Part shown: positions 7,825 through 14,512 of the stretch, one piece after another
Numbering within the stretch: position 1 is the first letter of the stretch
How the letters are laid out: every line of letters starts with the position of its first letter
Assembly (NCBI GenBank): GCA_002339125.1
Contig: DDJQ01000069.1
Location: forward strand, 1 to 14,512
Length of the DNA: 14,512 nucleotides
Direction: 5' to 3'
Origin: Alteromonadaceae bacterium UBA2620
GTDB taxonomy: Bacteria; Pseudomonadota; Gammaproteobacteria; Enterobacterales; Alteromonadaceae
Translations under genes and position numbers: made by a program
Notes under the pieces: generated by a model
The model's database searches: none
Seen by the model: the letters and a program-made list of their open reading frames with translations, nothing else
What the model was told of the DNA's origin: nothing

Positions 7825-9435
7825 ATGACCAACAACGACATCGTTCAAAAACTCTGGAACCTTTGCGACGTACTGCGGGACGACGGCATTAATTATTCAG
7901 ATTACGTAACCGAACTCGTACTTCTGTTATTTATTAAAATGGTGCATGAAAACACCGAAGCTGGCGTATTAAAACGTCATCCTTTACCACAAGGTTGTCG
8001 TTGGACGGATATTAACGAAAAGTCAGGTATCAACCTGCTAAATGATTACAAGCGCATTCTATTAAGCCTTTCAACAGGGAAAGATTCAGACGGTAACATT
8101 GTGCACGAAGATCCACTTATCAGTGCAATCTACGCTGATGCACAAACCCGACTACGCGAACCTCGTCACCTTGAACAAATGATCAAAACCCTCGACCAGA
8201 TTGATTGGTTTAGCGCTCAAAAAGACGGGCTCGGTGATTTGTACGAAGGGTTGTTGGAAAAGAATGCGTCGGAAACGAAATCCGGGGCAGGGCAGTACTT
8301 CACCCCACGCGCTTTAATCAACAGCATGGTTCGCTGCATAAGACCGCAAATTGGTGAAGTAATACAAGATCCAGCGGTAGGTACAGCAGGATTCTTAGTC
8401 GCCGCAGACCAATATATGCGTGATCAAACAGACAACTATCTCGATCTTTCTGCCAAAGAAGCTGATTTCCAGAAAAACAAAGCTTTCGTTGGCGTGGAAT
8501 TAGTACCAAACACCCGACGCTTAGCATTAATGAATTGTTTACTGCACGGAATGGAAGGTGATGAAGATGGCGTAGTGCATCTAGGTAACGCTTTGGGTGA
8601 TGCTGGGAAGGATTTAAAGCAAGCAGACATTATTTTAGCAAATCCGCCTTTCGGCACCAGTAAAGGTGGTGAAGCATCCAATACTAGAGACGATCTCACC
8701 TACAAAACAACCAATAAGCAACTGGCATTTTTACAGCATATTTATCGCAACTTAAAGCCTGGTGGCCGGGCGGCTGTAGTACTGCCGGACAACGTATTGT
8801 TTGAAGCGGGTGTAGGTATCGATGTTCGCCGTGACTTAATGAATAAGTGCAACCTACATACTATTTTACGCCTGCCAACGGGTATTTTTTACGCTCAAGG
8901 CGTAAAAACTAATGTGCTGTTTTTTACTAAAGGCTCAGCAAAAAACAAACATCAGGAAGAAAATTGCACTGAAAATGTGTGGGTATACGACCTGCGTACC
9001 AATATGCCTAGCTTTGGTAAGCGCACACCCTTTGGTAAAGCTGATATTGGATTTGCACAAGAAGAGTTCGGAAAAGATCCGCATTTAGGTGCTTTTGAAC
9101 AAGTTTTTGGCGAATCTTCGGATGGCACGAGTAAACGCACAGAAGGTGAGTACAGCTTTGATGCTCAGGAAATTGAAGTCGACAAAGAAGTCGTTGAGGA
9201 AAACCAGGGGATTGATGACCGCCTGGCGCACTCCCGATGGCGTAGCTTTAGTCGTAAGTGGATACGTGAAACAAAAGGCGATTCTTTAGATATTTCATGG
9301 CTAAAAGATAAAAACAGTGTGGATGCGGCAGATTTACCTGAGCCGGATACTCTGGCAATGGAAGCCCGAGCAGAGCTGAAGGCCGCATTAAGTGAGTTGG
9401 ATGCTTTGTTGGCAGCGTTAGAAGGAAGTAATTGA
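7825..9435 (+). CDS. hsdM: Type I DNA methyltransferase M subunit (N6-adenine)
   Basis: HsdM uses S-adenosylmethionine to methylate adenine in both halves of the HsdS-defined site, and is also part of the cutting complex. The 536-residue protein has an N-terminal helical HsdM domain (about 1-130), the TGAGQYFTPR-type entry to the catalytic domain at 152-162 (KSGAGQYFTPR), AdoMet motif I DPAVGTAG (182-189) and the catalytic motif IV NPPF (273-276). Length and motifs are normal for the family, so it should be active. A ribosome binding site (AAGAGAC) lies just before the ATG. Its stop codon overlaps the first base of hsdS. Confidence 0.96.
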   Translation: MTNNDIVQKLWNLCDVLRDDGINYSDYVTELVLLLFIKMVHENTEAGVLKRHPLPQGCRWTDINEKSGINLLNDYKRILLSLSTGKDSDGNIVHEDPLISAIYADAQTRLREPRHLEQMIKTLDQIDWFSAQKDGLGDLYEGLLEKNASETKSGAGQYFTPRALINSMVRCIRPQIGEVIQDPAVGTAGFLVAADQYMRDQTDNYLDLSAKEADFQKNKAFVGVELVPNTRRLALMNCLLHGMEGDEDGVVHLGNALGDAGKDLKQADIILANPPFGTSKGGEASNTRDDLTYKTTNKQLAFLQHIYRNLKPGGRAAVVLPDNVLFEAGVGIDVRRDLMNKCNLHTILRLPTGIFYAQGVKTNVLFFTKGSAKNKHQEENCTENVWVYDLRTNMPSFGKRTPFGKADIGFAQEEFGKDPHLGAFEQVFGESSDGTSKRTEGEYSFDAQEIEVDKEVVEENQGIDDRLAHSRWRSFSRKWIRETKGDSLDISWLKDKNSVDAADLPEPDTLAMEARAELKAALSELDALLAALEGSN

Positions 9436-10955
9436 TGTTAACTTCTTTCCCAGAAGAGTGGCAAATAGTAACAGGGTCAGAGTTTGTTGTTGATCCTAAA
9501 TCAGATATTGTTGATGGACCATTTGGTTCAAACCTTAAGGCTTCTGAATACACATATTCTGGTATTCCAATTGCCAGGATACAAAACGTAAAGAGATTCA
9601 ATTTTGTCGATAAAAATATAAGATTTGTAACTACAGAAAAGGCGGAAGAACTTCACCGGCATACCTTTGTCCGAGGAGATATTTTAATAACTAAACTAGG
9701 TGACCCACTGGGTTTGGCGTGTGAGGTACCAGAATCATTTGACTATGGTATCATTGTTGCTGATTTAGTAAGACTAAGACCAAATCTTAAGGTATGCGCT
9801 AAGCCTTATCTAATTTACCTACTGAATTCTGATGTAGTAATCAAACAAATAGAAACTCATGTTAAGGGAACAACACGTCCAAGAATTAATTTAGGTGTGA
9901 TCAGAAATTTAAGTCTACCTCTTGCTTCTTTAGCCGAACAAAAAGTCATCGCCGACAAGCTCGACACACTGCTGACTCAGGTGGAAACCACCAAAGCCCG
10001 ACTCGAACGCATCCCCGAAATTCTAAAAAACTTCCGCCAATCCGTCCTCGCCGCCGCTGTCAGTGGCAAGTTGACGGTGGAGTGGCGTGAGAAGTTTAAA
10101 CCAGAAATGGTTGATATTGCATCTATTTCCAAAGAACAGTTTTCAACAGGTCTTACAATGGGAAACTTTGGTAAGAAGATGGATAAGTCACCGGATATCT
10201 CAGGTGACGAAAATGGCAAATTTGTAAGTCACATAGCAGGTTGGCTCCCTATAAGGATAGGAGCGTTATGTGAATGCGTGGTACCAAACAGAGATAAACC
10301 AAAATCTTTTTCCGGGGGCTATCATTGGTTATTAACGCCGAACTTTGACGAACAATCTATCTGGATTGACTACAAGGAGATTGAAAGTGGTTTAAGTGAA
10401 GAAGAGGTTATTACATACAGAGCAAAAATCATAAAACCGGGAAACGTTATTATGACCTGCGTCGGGCGTGTTGGTCTTTCTGCCGTTCTAGAGGAAAGTT
10501 CCGTAATAAATCAACAACTTCATGCCTTCAAAGTAAACTCGCACATCAAAGCAGAATATTTAGCTTATTGTGTGAGAGCAAACGTTGAATATTACGAAAG
10601 TAAGGCGACGTCAACTACAGTTAAATATTTAAATAAGACGGCATGTAACTCGTTGCCGATTCCATTACCAACCATTGAAGAGCAAGATGAAATCATCCGT
10701 CGTGTCGAAGAACTATTCGCTTTCGCTGATAGCATAGAGCAAAAAACTAATGCTTCACTACAAAGAGTAAATAAACTCACCCAATCCATCCTTGCCAAAG
10801 CCTTTCGCGGTGAACTTACTGCCAATTGGCGTGCGGCTAACCCCGAGCTGATTAGTGGGGAGAATAGCGCCGAGGCGTTGCTGGTGATAATTAAAAACGA
10901 ACGTGCTAAGTTAAGCCAAACAAAAAAAGGCCGGGGTAAGTCTGTTGAAAATTAA
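9435..10955 (+). CDS. hsdS: Type I specificity subunit S
   Basis: HsdS recognises the bipartite target for both methylation and cutting. The 506-residue protein has two target-recognition domains (about 1-160 and 265-410), each followed by a conserved helical spacer. The first spacer begins SLAEQKVIADKLDTLL and ends VLAAAVSGKLTVEWR (about 165-217). The second begins TIEEQDEIIRRVEELF and ends ILAKAFRGELTANWR. This internal repeat of ...L.A...G.LT..WR is the hallmark of a full-length two-TRD HsdS. I place the start at ATG 9435, which overlaps the hsdM stop as TGATG and follows AAGGA; a TTG one codon earlier is also open. The target sequence cannot be read from the protein. Its 3' end overlaps the next gene by 11 bases. 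Confidence 0.95.
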   Translation: MLTSFPEEWQIVTGSEFVVDPKSDIVDGPFGSNLKASEYTYSGIPIARIQNVKRFNFVDKNIRFVTTEKAEELHRHTFVRGDILITKLGDPLGLACEVPESFDYGIIVADLVRLRPNLKVCAKPYLIYLLNSDVVIKQIETHVKGTTRPRINLGVIRNLSLPLASLAEQKVIADKLDTLLTQVETTKARLERIPEILKNFRQSVLAAAVSGKLTVEWREKFKPEMVDIASISKEQFSTGLTMGNFGKKMDKSPDISGDENGKFVSHIAGWLPIRIGALCECVVPNRDKPKSFSGGYHWLLTPNFDEQSIWIDYKEIESGLSEEEVITYRAKIIKPGNVIMTCVGRVGLSAVLEESSVINQQLHAFKVNSHIKAEYLAYCVRANVEYYESKATSTTVKYLNKTACNSLPIPLPTIEEQDEIIRRVEELFAFADSIEQKTNASLQRVNKLTQSILAKAFRGELTANWRAANPELISGENSAEALLVIIKNERAKLSQTKKGRGKSVEN

Positions 10956-12246
10956 AACTCTGCATTTACAGCATTTTCGCCGCTTTACTGATTTTCGCTT
11001 GCCGTTACATGAACAGTTAACGGTTTTAGTTGCGCGCAATGGTGCCGGTAAAACGTCGGTACTTGATGGTATTGCTACATTACTTGGCGCGTTTTTGACC
11101 CGCTTGCCTAAAGTGAATGGTATTAACCCAAAAGACAATGATTTTCAGGTATTTGCCGATAGCAGCAAACCTGCGTTTATGCGTTTAACCGCCGAGAGTT
11201 TTGACGGGGTTAGCTGGGATAGAACAGAAAAGCGCGACAAGAGTAAAAAAACAGCGGCTCAGGTGCCAGCAGCGCTGGGCGTTAAGCAGTTAAATGATTA
11301 CGTCGATGCCTTTATCGATGCCGAAAATGCCGGTTTGAACTACGAGTTACCCATATTTATTTACTATGGCACTGGCCGAGGGGTATTTGATGTACCACAG
11401 CGTAAGCGTGATTTTGCAAACGAGTTTCCGCGCTTTGATGCATTTAATGGCAGTTTAGAGAGTAAAACCAACTTCAAGAAATTTGTAGAGTATTTTTATT
11501 ACCTTGAGGCGCAAGAAGGCAAACTGCAGAAAGAGCAACGCTCATTTGATGTTGAATTGCCTGAACTTAAAGCCATACGACGTGCAATCGACTTGATGAT
11601 GCCAACTTTTAGCAACCCTGAAAGTGTTATGCCTGCAGGTATTCAGGTTGATTGGCTAGATGATGGCATAAAAAAGAAATTACGTATTGAGCAGCTAAGT
11701 GACGGTTTTCGTACAACCTTAGCGATGGTAATGGATATTGCCGCCAGAATGGCTGAAGCAAACCCTCAAAGTTTCGACCCCTTAGCAACTACAGGCATAG
11801 TGCTTATCGACGAAGTAGATTTGCACCTGCACCCCGGCTGGCAGCAGCATATTCTGCTCGATTTGCAGCGCACCTTCCCAAATATTCAGTTTATTGTTTC
11901 AACCCATAGTGCGCAGGTGATTTCGTCGGTCAAACCAGAGTGTTTACGGGTTATTGATTGGCAAGAAGATGCACCCAGCTTGTTGGAAATAGATTTTTCT
12001 GAAGGCGCAGAAGCACAGCAGGTGTTGTTAGATGTTTTAGGTGTACATAGTACCCGCGCTGAAAAATTACCGATTGTGCAGAGTTTGAAAAAATACCAAC
12101 AGCTGGTTGAAGATGATCAGTGGGATAGCCCAGAAGCTGAAACATTAAGACAGCATCTGGATGAGTGGGGTGGAGAGTACGAGCCAGAATTAGCCCGCCT
12201 GGATATGGACATTAAAATAAAAGCCTGGGAACGCGAGCAAGTATGA
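10945..12246 (+). CDS. ptuA: PtuA-like ABC/SMC-type ATPase
   Basis: The 433-residue protein is an SMC/RecF-like ATPase of the group that pairs with HNH nucleases in Septu systems and in retrons Ec78/Ec83. The Walker A loop is A30-RNGAG-K36-T37, with Ala in place of the usual first Gly. The ABC-signature-like LSDGFRT is at 251-257, Walker B IVLIDE at 285-290 is followed by DLHLHP, and the H-loop region STHS is at 319-322. A C-terminal helical part follows. In related systems the ATPase oligomerises, binds the HNH partner and holds it until triggered. It starts with TTG inside the end of hsdS (11-nt overlap), which implies translational coupling. It ends in a 4-nt ATGA overlap with the HNH gene. 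It could also be named a generic AAA family ATPase of an RM-linked module; the PtuA name is by domain and partner, not by alignment. Confidence 0.78.
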   Translation: MKIKTLHLQHFRRFTDFRLPLHEQLTVLVARNGAGKTSVLDGIATLLGAFLTRLPKVNGINPKDNDFQVFADSSKPAFMRLTAESFDGVSWDRTEKRDKSKKTAAQVPAALGVKQLNDYVDAFIDAENAGLNYELPIFIYYGTGRGVFDVPQRKRDFANEFPRFDAFNGSLESKTNFKKFVEYFYYLEAQEGKLQKEQRSFDVELPELKAIRRAIDLMMPTFSNPESVMPAGIQVDWLDDGIKKKLRIEQLSDGFRTTLAMVMDIAARMAEANPQSFDPLATTGIVLIDEVDLHLHPGWQQHILLDLQRTFPNIQFIVSTHSAQVISSVKPECLRVIDWQEDAPSLLEIDFSEGAEAQQVLLDVLGVHSTRAEKLPIVQSLKKYQQLVEDDQWDSPEAETLRQHLDEWGGEYEPELARLDMDIKIKAWEREQV

Positions 12247-13010
12247 AAAAAGTACTGAAAGGTGCTGAACCTGAGCTACTGGAAGCCTATCGTAATAGCA
12301 ACAGCGCAAATACCTGGGTTCAATTTAAACGCGTTGCAGCCAGAAAAGAGGCGGTGTCTGCTCAGTTAAAGCATGACCAGGCTGGGTTGTGTGCTTATTG
12401 TGAAATTAAGCTGCTACCAAAAACGCATGAAGGTGAGGCGGACTTTAGGGTAGAGCACTTTCATCCAAAATCAGATACCACAATAGCGCATAACTGGCAT
12501 TTGGACTGGCAGAATCTCCTTGGTTGTTGTCATGGCGGAAGTCAGAAAAACATAGTTGAAGAAGCTGATCGTTTTGGTAACGGTGACCACAGTTGTGATG
12601 TCCCAAAAGGCAACAAAGATCTGGGTGCTATTATTTTAAATCCTTTGCATTTGCCGGCATTTCCGGCGTTGTTCGCAGCGGAGCGTAGCACCGGTAAGCT
12701 CAAAGTTAATGTTCACAATTGCCAATCCGCGACAATTAGTGCAGCTAAAGCAGCAGCAACTATTTCTGAACTGCGGTTAGATTCAGCTCGGTTAAACCGT
12801 TTTAGAAAAACCTTACTTGATGAAATAAACCGGCAACTAACGCAATTAATCCAAACGGGTCTTTCAGTTGAAGCTGCGCGAACTAAGTTAGCGCGAATAC
12901 TACTTAACAAAGATACTCAACAACATTGGCCTGCGTTTTTTACTTCGGTCAGAAGCTACCTTGGTTCTGAAGCTGAAGTGCATCTTCACAACATCGATTA
13001 TGCAGGATAA
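12243..13010 (+). CDS. ptuB: PtuB-like HNH endonuclease (TIGR02646-type)
   Basis: The 255-residue protein has the HNH layout of the retron/Septu-associated nuclease family. A zinc-binding pair C50-AY-C53 precedes V70-E71-H72-FHPKS, the catalytic His region. H83-N84-W, N91 and a C95-C96-H97-GG block give the second part of the fold, and H116-S-C118-D...K122-G is a further family-like element. It should cut nucleic acid once released or activated by its ATPase partner. In Ec78 the corresponding effector acts when the retron is disturbed, but no retron parts exist here. The ATG overlaps the ATPase stop as ATGA, so the two are made together. No domain is missing. It ends the operon; no clear terminator follows. 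Confidence 0.8.
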   Translation: MKKVLKGAEPELLEAYRNSNSANTWVQFKRVAARKEAVSAQLKHDQAGLCAYCEIKLLPKTHEGEADFRVEHFHPKSDTTIAHNWHLDWQNLLGCCHGGSQKNIVEEADRFGNGDHSCDVPKGNKDLGAIILNPLHLPAFPALFAAERSTGKLKVNVHNCQSATISAAKAAATISELRLDSARLNRFRKTLLDEINRQLTQLIQTGLSVEAARTKLARILLNKDTQQHWPAFFTSVRSYLGSEAEVHLHNIDYAG

Positions 13011-13038
13011 CGCTGCTTATTTAACTTTTAAGGATTGA

Positions 13039-13239
13039 AAGTGGCTAACAGCGTTACCCCTGGAAATGGACGAAATCGATGGTGACAAAGAGCTTGTTTG
13101 TTCCCTGGATAGGATCGATAGCAACGGTCACTACGAGAAAGATAACCTTTAAGTAGTTTGCAGGTTTGCCAACCGCTGGAAAAGTGATTCAATGAACGAC
13201 GAGTTTATCAGGCTGATCAATATGTTGAGTAACAGGTAG
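13039..13239 (+). pseudogene. Broken small HNH-like ORF ('SLDRID' remnant)
   Basis: Between the HNH gene and the acetyltransferase one frame reads KWLTALPLEMDEIDGDKELV, then CSLDRIDSNGHYEKDNL, a TAA at 13150-13152, and VVCRFANRWKSDSMNDEFI to a TAG at 13237-13239. The SLDRIDSxGHY...NL.VVCRF pattern is the zinc/nuclease signature seen in small HNH-like endonuclease proteins of bacteria and phages, where the stop position normally carries a residue such as Gln (CAA), so one C-to-T change explains the break. A TGA at 13036-13038 closes the frame upstream, so the start of the protein is also gone. I read it as the 3' remnant of a dead nuclease gene. It could be a sequencing error at one base, but the missing N-terminus argues for real decay. 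Confidence 0.65.
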
Positions 13240-13285
13240 TTGGATTCCTAGGACAGTTTTCCAGGCAAGTATAGAAGATAATTAT

Positions 13286-13783
13286 TTGAAACTACGCTAC
13301 TACGAAGCTTTCTCAGTACCTGATTGCTTTTTTAGCATGATGTCTGAAGAGATGTTCGAATCATATAAATCGTTTTTTGAGTCCCATCTGAAGTTTTTAA
13401 AAGACTTTGCCCCGAAAGAAAGTCTCAAAAGAGGAGGTGTCCACCATTTTGTCTTCGCATTGAACGATGGCGAAGATAAGATTCTTGGATTTAGATATTT
13501 TTTCTACAGCCTAGATATGTCCGAATGCGAACTCTTCTTTTTGTATGTGGATCCTAAAGAGCGCAAAAAAGGAGTAGCGTCGAGCTTGGTCGATCTCTCG
13601 ATTAGCGTTGCAATAGGCCACGGTATAAGCAAATTTAAAGTTAAGATAGTTGCCCCGGAAGCTCAAGGTGAAGGGTTAATTCGATTATACAAAGCGCTAT
13701 CTCTAGCTTATTGTCCACCATGTAGTTTTGAGATTTATTACGGGGGTAAAATAGTCAAGCTACCATCCCCAGATATGCGATGA
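13286..13783 (+). CDS. GNAT family N-acetyltransferase
   Basis: The 165-residue product fits the GNAT acetyl-CoA-dependent acetyltransferase fold. A beta strand ELFFLYVDPKERKKGVASSL at about 89-108 carries the acetyl-CoA pyrophosphate-binding pattern (V.P..R.KGVASSL, family R/Q-x-x-G-x-G/A). The preceding strand KILGFRYFFYS and the following helix LVDLSISVAI are in the usual order, and KFKVKIVAPEAQGEGLIRLYKAL matches the later part of the fold. The substrate is unknown. I accept the TTG start because AGAAG lies just upstream and the N-terminal residues LRYYEAF are protein-like; an ATG at residue 18 or 19 is an alternative. It stands alone, outside the overlapping operon, at the right end of the island. 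It could be a toxin-like or resistance-type transferase, but no antitoxin is visible next to it. Confidence 0.75.
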   Translation: MKLRYYEAFSVPDCFFSMMSEEMFESYKSFFESHLKFLKDFAPKESLKRGGVHHFVFALNDGEDKILGFRYFFYSLDMSECELFFLYVDPKERKKGVASSLVDLSISVAIGHGISKFKVKIVAPEAQGEGLIRLYKALSLAYCPPCSFEIYYGGKIVKLPSPDMR

Positions 13784-13941
13784 ATCACACGGCTTAATGG
13801 CACCAAAAATCCGTTTAGTTGCACCCATTTCTGCACCCAGCCCCCTTTTTTGCACCCCAAAAGTAATGCTATGTATTGCTATATAGTGTCGCTCTTACGG
13901 AAGTATCACTATATATTGTTATGTAGTGTAATCAGGTAAAT
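13784..13941. promoter_or_regulatory. Putative recombination arm region beside attR
   Basis: This non-coding stretch holds three direct TGCACCC repeats (13820-13826, 13832-13838, 13851-13857). It also holds four 10-bp units of consensus YTATRTAKTG at 13869, 13879, 13909 and 13919. Short repeats beside an att core are what tyrosine integrases and excisionases bind as arm-type sites, so I infer the island still carries the cis sites for its own mobility. No integrase gene is associated with them here. Confidence 0.5.
13869..13928 (+). repeat. Four helically phased 10-bp iterons (YTATRTAKTG)
   Basis: CTATGTATTG and CTATATAGTG form one tandem pair (13869-13888). CTATATATTG and TTATGTAGTG form a second pair (13909-13928), 20 bases later. 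All unit starts differ by 10 or 30 bases, close to whole helical turns, so a protein could bind them on one face of the DNA. Part of the same set is a 9-bp inverted repeat, TATATAGTG (13880-13888) and CACTATATA (13907-13915). Confidence 0.6.
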
Positions 13942-13966
13942 TTCAAATCCTCTCACACCGACCAAT
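13942..13966 (+). repeat. attR: right 25-bp copy of the tRNA-Pro 3' end
   Basis: An exact 25-bp copy of 1350-1374, covering the T loop, the 3' acceptor strand, CCA and two more bases. The flanking bases differ on both sides, so the repeat length is well defined. No other part of a tRNA is present, so this is not a second tRNA gene. It marks the right end of the island. Confidence 0.9.
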
Positions 13967-14004
13967 CTCTCCCTCGCTTTGAGCGATATCCCATTGTTAC
14001 ATTA

Positions 14005-14439
14005 TTAGTCTGATCTGGCCTGCTGAAGTTCGCTTTTCGCCTGTTTAAAATTTTTCATATCTGTGATTAGTGCTTGGTATTGTTCGAGTAACTCAGGGTT
14101 TTCAGTTAAAAGCTTTATTAAATGCTCGGTAGCCGCTCTTTTTTCATTGTTAACCAATACTTTTACGCCTGAGGACGTCGGCAGTGGCTCGATTATTCCA
14201 CGTGTCTCCTGAGCTTTAGGGATCATGGCGATTTGCGTTTCATATGCAATTGCAGTGAGTTCGTATTGCGGATAGCAAACCTTGCGAGCAATATGGCTAC
14301 CTGATGGCTTTTCTATCCTGCATCTTATTTTGAATTCTTTTTGGTCTGTTAAGGCATTGTACATGTCGTAAAATGCCAGCTCGGTTTCCACCAGTTGTTT
14401 TCGGTAGTAACTCAGGGGCCTTTGACCGACGACATCCAC
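14005..14439 (-). CDS. Hypothetical protein of the right chromosomal flank
   Basis: An ORF of 144 residues from a GTG start; I do not recognise the family. It has VVDVVGQRPLSYYRKQLVETE at the N-terminus, a basic middle (RCRIEKPSGSHIARKVCYPQYEL) and a charged helical, possibly coiled-coil C-terminus (about 105-144). The frame stays open upstream to a TAA at 14508-14506, and the codons between (RLLSSIVYSQSHEKINDIEV) look coding: a hydrophobic stretch then a polar one, like the end of a signal peptide. No ATG, GTG or TTG is available there, so either the GTG is used or the 5' end has been broken. It reads toward the island and lies outside it. Confidence 0.55.
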   Translation of the reverse strand: MDVVGQRPLSYYRKQLVETELAFYDMYNALTDQKEFKIRCRIEKPSGSHIARKVCYPQYELTAIAYETQIAMIPKAQETRGIIEPLPTSSGVKVLVNNEKRAATEHLIKLLTENPELLEQYQALITDMKNFKQAKSELQQARSD

Positions 14440-14512
14440 TACTTCGATATCATTTATTTTCTCGTGACTCTGCGAATATACAATACTGCTAAGTAAGCGA
14501 TCAATTTAGACC

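Larger units (their letters stand above)
1375..13966. mobile_element. Integrase-less defence island at tRNA-Pro(GGG)
   Basis: The segment between the two 25-bp repeats, with the right repeat included, is about 12.6 kb. It carries an exported protein gene, a type I restriction-modification system, fic, an ATPase-HNH pair, a broken HNH-like ORF and a GNAT gene. No integrase, excisionase, transposase, relaxase or replication gene is present. Such islands normally carry an integrase next to the tRNA, but here a cargo gene ends 14 bases from attL. The island is either a remnant that lost its integrase or an element mobilised in trans, comparable in logic to cis-mobilisable elements (CIMEs) described beside streptococcal ICEs. 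Confidence 0.8.

Noticed and set aside
10945..13285. A complete retron (RT plus msr-msd) with PtuAB effectors
   Set aside because: No YxDD-type reverse transcriptase frame exists in the island, and no gap next to the pair is large and structured enough to suggest an msr-msd.
13942..13966. A second tRNA-Pro gene at the right end
   Set aside because: Only the 3' 23 bases of the tRNA plus AT are present; there is no D arm, anticodon arm or 5' acceptor strand.
13974..13986. TCGCT-TTG-AGCGA hairpin as a terminator
   Set aside because: The stem is only five base pairs with a three-base loop and no T run follows on either strand.
1..14512. CRISPR array
   Set aside because: No set of regularly spaced identical repeats with unique spacers; the only short repeats are the operator-like boxes before fic and the repeats beside attR.

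Overview
The window looks like a chromosomal segment of a moderately AT-rich gammaproteobacterium, most likely a marine Alteromonadales-type bacterium. This rests on a tRNA-Pro(GGG) of the E. coli proL kind, a gammaproteobacterial LexA box (CTGT-N8-ACAG) and general codon and protein style. The genus cannot be fixed from sequence alone.

Layout. (1) Left core, 1-1372: the first codons of a leftward gene under a LexA-like operator, a beta-lactamase-fold serine hydrolase that lacks an export signal, and tRNA-Pro(GGG) with its own promoter. (2) A genomic island of about 12.6 kb, from 1375 to 13966, inserted at the 3' end of that tRNA. It is bounded by a perfect 25-bp direct repeat (1350-1374 and 13942-13966). 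It has no integrase, transposase or replication gene. Its right end keeps a short region of phased 10-bp repeats and TGCACCC repeats that resembles recombinase or accessory-protein arm sites. (3) Right core, after 13966: one leftward gene of unknown function.

Island cargo. A leftward gene for an exported protein with a zinc phospholipase C / S1-P1 nuclease-like His/Asp pattern comes first. Then come hsdR (type I restriction and translocation subunit), an AT-rich spacer with a terminator-like palindrome and repeated ACATGTATA boxes, and a tight run of five genes: fic, hsdM, hsdS, a PtuA-like ATPase and a PtuB-like HNH nuclease. From hsdM onward every junction overlaps (1, 11 and 4 nt), so hsdM, hsdS and the ATPase-HNH pair are probably one transcript. 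A broken ORF with an HNH-like 'SLDRID' motif and a GNAT acetyltransferase close the island.

How it may work together. HsdM2-HsdS methylates host DNA at a bipartite site set by the two target-recognition domains of HsdS; with HsdR, the complex translocates and cuts unmodified DNA. The PtuA/PtuB-like pair is the effector module known from Septu and from retrons Ec78/Ec83, but no reverse transcriptase or msr-msd is present. Its translational coupling to hsdS suggests a second defence layer that could be tuned to, or triggered by, the state of the restriction system. Fic (class II auto-inhibited AMP transferase plus winged helix) may regulate the cluster or act as a further effector. The composite hsdR | fic-hsdM-hsdS-ptuA-ptuB on an integrase-less, probably trans-mobilised, tRNA island is the most notable system here.
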